Shown piece by piece: positions 57,875 through 64,000 of a stretch of DNA of 64,000 nucleotides. Under the pieces are notes generated by a model that worked only from the letters and a program-made list of their open reading frames with translations, was not told the origin of the DNA and did not search any database. The position numbers and the translations under genes were made by a program. This DNA is from Chryseobacterium oryzae (GTDB lineage: Bacteria; Bacteroidota; Bacteroidia; Flavobacteriales; Weeksellaceae). Numbering within the stretch: position 1 is the first letter of the stretch; each line of letters opens with the position of its first letter. Location of the stretch: NCBI RefSeq assembly GCF_022811665.1, contig NZ_CP094529.1, positions 620,001 through 684,000 of the forward strand, written 5' to 3'.

Positions 57875-59410
57875 ATGGCTTCTCTATCAATATTTAATAT
57901 TTCTCAAAAAATTAATCTCAAGAATGAACTTTTGGCGGGTCTTACTGTAGCGATGACTATGATTCCTGAATCTTTGTCTTTTGCTATTCTGGCAGGTTTG
58001 TCACCATTAACCGGACTGTATGCCGCTTTTATGATGGGATTGGTAACTGCTGTTTTGGGAGGAAGACCGGGAATGGTTTCTGGTGGAGCGGGGGCAACGA
58101 TAGTTGTTTTAATTGCTTTAATAAAATCTCATGGAGTAGAATATCTTTTCTCGGCTATTATTCTAGGTGGTCTTTTGCAAATATGTGTGGGCGTTTTTAA
58201 GTTTGGTAAATTTGTCAGGCTTATTCCTCAACCGGTAATGTATGGGTTTTTAAATGGCTTGGCGGTGATTATTTTCATGGCTCAGGTGGAACAGTTTAAA
58301 ATTATAGATGCTAATGGTAATGCAGAGTGGATGCAAGGTTTGCAGTTTTACATCATGGCAGGTCTTACGATCCTTACGGTAGCTGTCGTTTATTTTTTTC
58401 CGAAAATCACAAAGATTGTTCCTGCATCATTGGTGGCAATACTCGTTATTTTTGGGTTGGTGTCCGGATTGGGAATTAAAACTAAAACTGTGGCAGATAT
58501 TGCAAGTGTAAGCGGAAGCCTTCCTTCGTTTCATATTCCGTCTGTTCCTTTTTCTCTGGAAACTTTACAAATTGTTTTTCCTTATGCTCTGGTTATGGCA
58601 GGTGTGGGTCTTATAGAATCGCTGCTCACTCTTTCTATGGTAGATGAGATTACAAATACTAAAGGCAATGCCAACAAAGAATCTGTAGCTCAGGGCTTAG
58701 CAAATATAACCAACGGGTTTTTTGGCGGAATGGGTGGTTGTGCTATGGTTGCACAAACTTTGGTTAATCTTAATGCGGGGTCCAGAGCTAGAATTTCGGG
58801 CATTATTGCGTCTGTTACTATTTTAATTATCATTTTGGTGGGAGCTCCATTTATTGAGAAAATTCCTATGGCAGCCTTGGTTGGCGTAATGATGATGGTG
58901 GCAATAAGTACGTTTCAGTGGGTGTCGGTAAGAATTGCTAATAAAATGCCCAAGTCCGATGTTTTTGTGGGAATTACTGTTGCACTTATTACCATTGTTC
59001 TTCATAATTTAGCTTTGGCGGTTTTGGTGGGTGTCATTATTTCTGCGTTGGTCTTTGCGTGGGATAATGCGAAAAGAATTCGTGCAAAGAAAAGTGTAGA
59101 CGAAAATGGGGTAAAGCATTATGAGATTTACGGGCCTCTTTTTTTTGGTTCGGTAACTGCTTTTGTTGAGAAGTTTGAGCCTGAAAACGATCCCGAAAAC
59201 GTGGTGGTGGATTTTAAAGAAAGCAGAATTGTAGATATGAGTGCCATTGATGCTTTAAATAAGCTATCTAAAAAATATGCTCAGCAAAATAAAAAACTGC
59301 AACTGAAACATTTAAGTGAAGATTGCAGAAGAATGCTTAAAAATGCAGAAGCGGTAATAGAAGTAAATATTCAGGATGATCCCACTTATAAAGTGATGCC
59401 CGAAAAATAA
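57875..59410 (+). CDS. SulP family inorganic anion transporter with STAS domain
   Basis: 511 residues. The SulP membrane core (about 10-400) contains the family pattern KNELLAGLTVAMTMIPESLSFAILAGLSPLTGLYAAFMMG and GGRPGMVSGGAGATIVVL, followed by repeated helices. A cytoplasmic STAS domain (about 410-505; HYEIYGPLFFGSVTAF, VVVDFKESRIVDMSAIDAL) closes the protein. SulP proteins carry sulphate, bicarbonate, oxalate or other anions by symport or exchange; the anion cannot be read here. It is followed by TelA and TerC genes, where toxic oxyanion handling is one reading. Confidence 0.95.
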   Translation: MASLSIFNISQKINLKNELLAGLTVAMTMIPESLSFAILAGLSPLTGLYAAFMMGLVTAVLGGRPGMVSGGAGATIVVLIALIKSHGVEYLFSAIILGGLLQICVGVFKFGKFVRLIPQPVMYGFLNGLAVIIFMAQVEQFKIIDANGNAEWMQGLQFYIMAGLTILTVAVVYFFPKITKIVPASLVAILVIFGLVSGLGIKTKTVADIASVSGSLPSFHIPSVPFSLETLQIVFPYALVMAGVGLIESLLTLSMVDEITNTKGNANKESVAQGLANITNGFFGGMGGCAMVAQTLVNLNAGSRARISGIIASVTILIIILVGAPFIEKIPMAALVGVMMMVAISTFQWVSVRIANKMPKSDVFVGITVALITIVLHNLALAVLVGVIISALVFAWDNAKRIRAKKSVDENGVKHYEIYGPLFFGSVTAFVEKFEPENDPENVVVDFKESRIVDMSAIDALNKLSKKYAQQNKKLQLKHLSEDCRRMLKNAEAVIEVNIQDDPTYKVMPEK

Positions 59411-59467
59411 TGTGAATTACAGGATGTTGAAGAAAAAATTCTTCCTGAATTACCAGAAATTTTGTAA

Positions 59468-59546
59468 CTTACCTAAGCAGTTCGGGATAAGGATTTATTA
59501 AAGGTAAAGCTAATAACTTTCTTGTCCTGAACTCAGGCTAAGTAAG
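59468..59546. repeat. Imperfect long inverted repeat between SulP and TelA genes
   Basis: Arms of about 25 bases, 59468-59491 and 59521-59546, pair through most of their length (cores CTTAC/GTAAG and GTTCGGGATAAG/CTTGTCCTGAAC, with G-T pairs and a small bulge), around a 29-base loop. This 79-base structure resembles a miniature element or an RNA hairpin. Confidence 0.5.
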
Positions 59547-59566
59547 ATTTTTATATAAAGATTAAT

Positions 59567-60691
59567 ATGGAAAATCAGGAAAACGATTTTGAATTGGCAA
59601 ACGAAAATAGTGGATCACAAAATTATCCTTCGGTGGTTATGGATAAGGATGGAAACGTAGATTTAAGCCGATTAAACGAAAAAGATCTTGAAAAATATAC
59701 ATCGGTTGCAGCATCTATAGAAGAGGGTAATGTATCGTCTGTAGTAAATTATGGTTCTGAACTTCAAAAAACATTAGCTAATCAGAGTGACAGCTTTTTG
59801 TCGAATGTAAGAAAATCGAATTCAGGGGAAGTGGGTGAGTTGATTAATAATCTTTTGGTTGAGCTGAATTATATTGATATAGACCAGCTTCAGGGAAATA
59901 AAGTGAAAGGATTTTTAAGCAAACTTCCTTTCATGAAAAAGGTACTTACAGAAGTAGATAATCTTTTTGCAAAGTATGATAAAATAACAAATAATATCGA
60001 ACAGATTTCCCATAAAGTAAAGGCAGGAATTATTATTTCTACTAAAGATAATGCTGTTTTGCAGACGGTTTTCGATAGTAATATCAATTCCATTAAAGCC
60101 ATTGAAGATTTGGTAATTGCGGGGTATGTAAGAATTCAGAAAGCTGCTGAAGAATTAGCTGAAATGGAAAAGAATGCCGAGCATTATGCAGATTATCAGA
60201 TTGCTGATAAAAGAGATTTTATTTCACGATTAGACCGTCGGTTAGCAGATCTAAAAGTGGTGCGTTTTATTTTATTGCAGTCGCTTCCGCAAATCCGATT
60301 GGTTCAAAATAACAATATTTCTATCGCAGAAAAGGCACAGACTATCCTCAATACAACTTTGCCGGTATGGAAAAATCAGCTTTCGTTAGCTGTTGCCATG
60401 CACAGACAACAGCAAAGTATAGAAGTTCAGCAAAAAGTTTCTTCTACCACCGAAGAAATTCTAAGAAAAAATGCAGAACGGCTTGGGGAAAATTCTAAAA
60501 ATGTGGCAAAAGCTAATGAGCAAACCATTGTTTCTGCTGAAAAACTCAGAGAAACCACAGGAATGCTTATAAATACCCTAAATGAAGTGAAAGCAATTCA
60601 GAAGCAAGGTAGCGAAAGTCGAAGAAAATTAGATCAGGATCTTCAAAATCTGGAAAATGAGCTTAAATCTGTAGTGAAAGGTAAACAGTAA
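59567..60691 (+). CDS. TelA-family toxic anion resistance protein
   Basis: 374 residues, helical. After an acidic N-terminus, the TelA core runs from about 60 (ELQKTLANQSDSFLSNVRKSNSGEVGELINNLLVELNYID) through KGFLSKLPFMKKVLTEVDNLFAKYDKITNNIEQISHKV, the RRLADLKVVRFILLQSLPQIRLVQNNN segment and LPVWKNQLSLAVAMHRQQQS. TelA proteins go with Ter-type tellurite and envelope stress systems; the biochemical role is unclear. Neighbouring SulP and TerC genes on the same strand fit this theme. Confidence 0.93.
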   Translation: MENQENDFELANENSGSQNYPSVVMDKDGNVDLSRLNEKDLEKYTSVAASIEEGNVSSVVNYGSELQKTLANQSDSFLSNVRKSNSGEVGELINNLLVELNYIDIDQLQGNKVKGFLSKLPFMKKVLTEVDNLFAKYDKITNNIEQISHKVKAGIIISTKDNAVLQTVFDSNINSIKAIEDLVIAGYVRIQKAAEELAEMEKNAEHYADYQIADKRDFISRLDRRLADLKVVRFILLQSLPQIRLVQNNNISIAEKAQTILNTTLPVWKNQLSLAVAMHRQQQSIEVQQKVSSTTEEILRKNAERLGENSKNVAKANEQTIVSAEKLRETTGMLINTLNEVKAIQKQGSESRRKLDQDLQNLENELKSVVKGKQ

Positions 60692-60814
60692 ACAGTGGAA
60701 TTCATAAGATTTCTTTTGAAGCAAAATTTACCAATATCATAAATTATAAACCGAAAATACTTACAATAGCTGTATCTTTACGGCTGTTGTTTTTTATGCA
60801 ATAAATTTTTTATA

Positions 60815-61840
60815 GTGGATCAGCATCAGAATATTTTAGATATACACCCAGGTTTGGTATGGGGTTTTGCAGTAACGGTGGTTGTCATGTTACTTTTAGA
60901 CTTGGGAGTTTTCAACAAGAAAAGTCACGAAGTTTCTTCAAAGGAAGCCACAATCTGGTCTGTGGTGTGGATTTCTCTTTCCATGATATTTTCAGGAGTA
61001 GTCTATTGGGTTTACAATTCGGACTTAGGAGCAGAAAGCCATGCGATTGCCGTAGAGAAATTTACTCAATATCAGGCTGCGTATTGGATTGAGAAAGCAC
61101 TTTCTGTAGATAATCTTTTTGTCTTTATTTTGGTTTTCGGCTTTTTTAAAGTTCCCAAATACCTGCATCATAAAGTTCTTTTCTGGGGGATTATCGGAGC
61201 ACTTATTTTTAGAGCAATTTTCATTTTTGCGGGAGTTGGTCTCATTAACCTCACTTATCTTCCAGAAATGGAAATTTTTGGAGAACCTGTAAAGATTAAT
61301 GTCGTGATGGCGCTTTTTGGGTTGTTTTTGGTGTATGCGGGGATAAAATCCTGGGGTGGTGGCGACAAACATGAAGATGAAGATTACAGTAATACTCCCG
61401 GTGCAAAACTTATTAAAAGATTTTATAAAGTTGCAGATAAGTATGATGGAGACAAGTTTTTTACGATTCAGAATGGTGTAAAAATGGCAACGCCTTTACT
61501 GGTCGTAGTGAGTGTAATCGAATTTACAGATGTTCTTTTTGCAGTAGATTCTATCCCTGCGATTTTTGCCATTTCTAAAGATCCTTTTATATTGTATACC
61601 TCCAATATTTTTGCGATTTTGGGTTTAAGATCCTTATATTTTCTTTTGGCGAATTTTATTCACATGTTCAGCAAATTGCCTTACGGTTTGGCAATTATTC
61701 TAACTTTTATTGGGTTTAAAATGCTTATAGCTCCTTGGGTTCATATTCCGTCACCTGTTTCTTTGGGTATTGTGGCAAGTGTTTTAATAATTTCGGTTCT
61801 TGCATCAGTAATTTTTCCGGATAAAGAGCAGAAAAATTAA
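60815..61840 (+). CDS. TerC/Alx family integral membrane protein
   Basis: 341 residues with about nine membrane helices. The start is GTG at 60815; it retains the first helix (WGFAVTVVVMLLLDLGVFNKKSHEVSSKEA), which later ATGs would cut. Conserved family motifs include YWIEKALSVDNLFVFILVFGFF and the second half DVLFAVDSIPAIFAISKDPFILYTSNIFAILGLRSLYF, whose acidic residues probably bind metal. TerC/Alx proteins export Mn2+ or other metals and belong to Ter stress systems. It lies 123 bases after TelA and is convergent, at 4 bases, with the next gene. Confidence 0.95.
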   Translation: MDQHQNILDIHPGLVWGFAVTVVVMLLLDLGVFNKKSHEVSSKEATIWSVVWISLSMIFSGVVYWVYNSDLGAESHAIAVEKFTQYQAAYWIEKALSVDNLFVFILVFGFFKVPKYLHHKVLFWGIIGALIFRAIFIFAGVGLINLTYLPEMEIFGEPVKINVVMALFGLFLVYAGIKSWGGGDKHEDEDYSNTPGAKLIKRFYKVADKYDGDKFFTIQNGVKMATPLLVVVSVIEFTDVLFAVDSIPAIFAISKDPFILYTSNIFAILGLRSLYFLLANFIHMFSKLPYGLAIILTFIGFKMLIAPWVHIPSPVSLGIVASVLIISVLASVIFPDKEQKN

Positions 61841-61844
61841 ATTT

Positions 61845-62846
61845 TTATTGATATTTCAGCAGTTTATTAATCTTTTTTCTTGCCTGTAAGGAAGTTTTGT
61901 ACGCTTCATTTCTCAGCTGTTGAATTTTTCCTACGGGCTGAAGTATTTCAGCACTTTCAAAAGGATTGAAAGACAGTAATTCGTTTTCGCAGCTTTTAGG
62001 GTTGAGAATCGAGTTTTTGTTGAATTTAATTACTCCTAATTTCAAATATGGAGAATTTTTCCACTCTCGATGTAGTTTGTCGATGGGTTGGTTTTTTAAA
62101 TCATAACAAAACTGTACAAGAACTTCAGCTACATATTCATTAGAAACAAAAAATTTTTCGAGAGATTCTTTTACAGAAATTTCCTGCTCAAATTTTTTTG
62201 GAACTGAAACCGGACTGATTTTAATTTTAATCATTTTATCGTCAAAGCGATACGCACCTACAGAATAAAAATCTGAAGAAAGAATAAAATCTTTTCTTTT
62301 CAAAAGTAAATTCCAGCAATTTTTGAAGAAAGAGAATCTTAAAATAGCAGGAATATTACAGCCAATCTGTTTTAAGAGAGGTAAAATTCTGGTCCAGCCT
62401 TTTATCTGATAATGATTCATTGCGATAAGAATCTTCAAAAGACGAATTGGCGAATTTACGGGCAATAGTGGGAAATTAACCAATGGATAATTAGCAATGG
62501 TTTTATCTTGTTCGTTTTTTATTTTAAATGCAAATCCGTAAGCCGGAAATACATTTTTTTGATTGCTTATTTTGGGACTGGCATGAGAAAGTCTAGCTGT
62601 AACCGTATATTTTTCATCACCGAAAATTTTACGGACATTTTCATCCAAATCTTTATTAATTATCAATTCCCCTTTCAAAACAGCATAAGTTTTGGCGTGT
62701 ACATTTCTGGTTGCATATTCCACATCACTTAGCAATGCAGAGTTTTCTACAAAGTCGGATATGCTTTTTTTAGCCTTTTCTAAAATTTGTATTTCATTGT
62801 AAGAAAGTTTATCATAGTTTTTGCTGTACGATAAGGGTTCACTCAT
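61845..62846 (-). CDS. Catalase-like family protein
   Basis: 333 residues with no signal. Short-catalase traits are visible: the VHAKTYAVLKGELIINKDL segment where the catalytic His lies, YTVTARLSHASPKIS corresponding to the RFSNGSG strand, FPAYGFAFKI (GMAIKV), and YPLVNFPLLPVNSP. These identify the catalase-like haem fold used by diverse small enzymes, but the haem-ligand tyrosine was not confidently located, so real catalase activity is uncertain. Its gene is convergent with TerC, only 4 bases away, in a neighbourhood of stress genes. Confidence 0.65.
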   Translation of the reverse strand: MSEPLSYSKNYDKLSYNEIQILEKAKKSISDFVENSALLSDVEYATRNVHAKTYAVLKGELIINKDLDENVRKIFGDEKYTVTARLSHASPKISNQKNVFPAYGFAFKIKNEQDKTIANYPLVNFPLLPVNSPIRLLKILIAMNHYQIKGWTRILPLLKQIGCNIPAILRFSFFKNCWNLLLKRKDFILSSDFYSVGAYRFDDKMIKIKISPVSVPKKFEQEISVKESLEKFFVSNEYVAEVLVQFCYDLKNQPIDKLHREWKNSPYLKLGVIKFNKNSILNPKSCENELLSFNPFESAEILQPVGKIQQLRNEAYKTSLQARKKINKLLKYQ

Positions 62847-63164
62847 TAATCAATCGGGTTTAAATTATAAAGTCATTACTGGCTTGTTCTTTCAAAATTT
62901 TTTTTCTGATATTAAAATTTCAATAATACCGACAAGTTTTCAATTGTATGTTAATATATTATTAATCATTTTTGAATATTTGATGTGTTTTGTGATGAAT
63001 ACATGAAAATGTGTTGATTTTTCTATTGTGTATTATACATTTAGTAATTAATTCAATAATTTTATTTTTTCTGAATGTTCATCGGTTTTATTTTAAGTTG
63101 AATACCTTATTATATCATAATTTTACATTCATACATAAATCTTATCTTTGCTAAAAAAGAAATT
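62847..63164. other. 318-base AT-rich divergent spacer
   Basis: No gene or RNA recognised. It holds the FKBP promoter box at 63143-63150 and presumably the catalase-like gene's promoter near its left end. Composition is strongly AT. Confidence 0.5.
63143..63150 (+). promoter_or_regulatory. -7 box (TATCTTTG) of the FKBP gene
   Basis: TATCTTTG fits TAnnTTTG exactly and lies 15 bases before the ATG, predicting a leader of under 10 bases. The -33 position reads TTTTA, a weak match. Confidence 0.6.
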
Positions 63165-63599
63165 ATGGGAGTAGCAGATATGTTATTTAAACGCAAAAAA
63201 GAACAGGCAGAAAAAAATCTGAAAGATGGAGCAGAGTACATGGTAGAATATGGTAAGAGAGAATCTGTTGTACAGTTACCAAGCGGACTGCAATATGAGA
63301 TTATTACAGAAGGAGACGGCGAAAAACCCGGCCCAAAGTCGATGGTAAAATGTCATTATCACGGAACTACCATTTCGGGAAAAGTTTTCGACAGTTCTGT
63401 AAAGAGAGGAACACCGGCTTCTTTCCCGTTAAATAAAGTTATTAAAGGCTGGACTGAAGCTTTGCAACTAATGCCTGTAGGAAGTAAATGGAAGCTGATT
63501 ATTCCTCCGCATCTTGCTTATGGAGATCAGCAGATTAGCAAAGAAATTGGGCCAAACAGTACATTGGTTTTTATTGTTGAGTTGTTGGATATTAAATAA
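63165..63599 (+). CDS. FKBP-type peptidyl-prolyl cis-trans isomerase
   Basis: 144 residues, cytoplasmic (no signal). An N-terminal helix (MLFKRKKEQAEKNLKDGAEYM) precedes the FKBP domain (about 35-144): LQYEIITEGDGEKPGPKSMVKCHYHGTTISGKVFDSS, GTPASFPLNKVIKGWTEALQLMPVGSKWKLIIPPHLAYG and STLVFIVELLDI. Active-site residues typical of FKBP12 (Tyr in CHYHG, Phe-Asp in KVFDSS, the Trp in KGWTEAL, and Tyr in LAYG) are present, so it should be an active prolyl isomerase. Single gene with its own promoter and terminator. Confidence 0.96.
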   Translation: MGVADMLFKRKKEQAEKNLKDGAEYMVEYGKRESVVQLPSGLQYEIITEGDGEKPGPKSMVKCHYHGTTISGKVFDSSVKRGTPASFPLNKVIKGWTEALQLMPVGSKWKLIIPPHLAYGDQQISKEIGPNSTLVFIVELLDIK

Positions 63600-63620
63600 T
63601 CATTTTTTGAGCTATATTTA

Positions 63621-63658
63621 AAAAATTCAACTCTAACAGGGTTGAATTTTTTTTGTTT
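63621..63658 (+). terminator. Terminator of the FKBP gene
   Basis: A 13-bp stem with one T-G pair, AAAATTCAACTCT (63622-63634) / AGGGTTGAATTTT (63638-63650), 3-base loop, then a T run. Confidence 0.85.
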
Positions 63659-63694
63659 TTATAAAAGTTTGTATATTTATTTTCAAAGGTTTTT

Positions 63695-64000
63695 ATGAAG
63701 AAGCTTATTTTCATTGTATCGGTTTTATGTCTGTTTCAGTCCTGTGTTTCCAAAAAAAATCAGGCTATAAAGCAGAATATTCTCACTTTAAAAGACAGTT
63801 ATTGCAAAGCGCCCTTCAAATATAATTATGAAAATAAACTGCCTTCATATAGTTCAGATTCTATTCTCAATGCGAATAAGCATCTAAAATCTATTTTTAC
63901 AGATCAGAGTATTTTAATTCTCAATGCTTTAGATAATCTGGATGAGGTTGATGAGATTTTAAAACTAAAAAAAGATTCTTCTTTGTATTCTCAGGTTAAG
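63695..64000 (+). CDS. Lipoprotein, C-terminus cut by window edge
   Basis: The first 102 residues are present and the frame is open at 64000. The ATG at 63695 begins MKKLIFIVSVLCLFQSC, a clear lipoprotein signal with Cys17 as the lipidation site. The rest (KQNILTLKDSYCKAPFKYNY, SILNANKHLKSIFTDQSILILNALDNLDEVDEILKLKKD) is helical and lysine-rich with no family recognised. It follows the FKBP terminator by 37 bases and so should have its own promoter. Confidence 0.75.
   Translation, partial: MKKLIFIVSVLCLFQSCVSKKNQAIKQNILTLKDSYCKAPFKYNYENKLPSYSSDSILNANKHLKSIFTDQSILILNALDNLDEVDEILKLKKDSSLYSQVK

Overview
The window looks like chromosome of a Flavobacteriia member of the Chryseobacterium type. 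Pointers are low GC outside the sugar loci, two SusC/SusD pairs, a type IX secretion plug homologue, lipoproteins with short lipoboxes, TAnnTTTG promoter boxes and almost no Shine-Dalgarno sequences. This placement is inferred from gene content. No rRNA, tRNA, CRISPR array or intact insertion sequence was seen.

Bases 1-2711 hold minus-strand stress and regulatory genes: a cut-off short-chain dehydrogenase, a short AraC-type regulator, the glyoxalase/deglycase HchA and a Crp-type regulator. Bases 3065-15102 are a fructan utilisation locus. It has an MFS sugar importer, a secreted GH32, SusC, SusD, a surface glycan-binding lipoprotein with tandem repeats, a second divergent GH32 lipoprotein and a PfkB fructokinase. 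The logic is surface cutting, outer-membrane import, periplasmic trimming, inner-membrane import and phosphorylation, as in the Bacteroides thetaiotaomicron levan locus. A DUF6377-type membrane regulator (15278-16912) follows. Bases 17189-28243 are a second locus: SusC, SusD, then GH31, GH97 and GH65, an alpha-glucan set resembling the dextran locus of Flavobacterium johnsoniae. An identical 13-base element lies upstream of both loci. Base composition changes sharply between the SusCD pair and its enzyme trio.

Bases 28341-32913 carry a two-component system divergent from a porin, a Dabb protein and a cupin. Bases 33036-47334 are mostly housekeeping: PoxB, UvrC, HutH, a T9SS plug homologue, ferrochelatase, Nfu, gamma carbonic anhydrase and a PIF1-like helicase. 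They also include a candidate ParE/RelE-type toxin-antitoxin pair and an XRE regulator.

Bases 47387-56339 form the most striking block: a small chaperone-like protein, PspA, an NfeD/YqiJ-like membrane protein, a flotillin and a 1603-residue DUF3686/AAA+ ATPase. The divergent XRE regulator faces it across an inverted repeat that overlaps promoters on both sides. An overlooked 18-residue hydrophobic reading frame sits inside the operon. Next come a Chryseobacterium-style HTH gene pair, a 719-base AT-rich spacer, a SulP transporter, TelA, TerC and a catalase-like protein. Together these suggest an envelope and toxic-anion stress neighbourhood. The window ends with an FKBP isomerase and a truncated lipoprotein gene.
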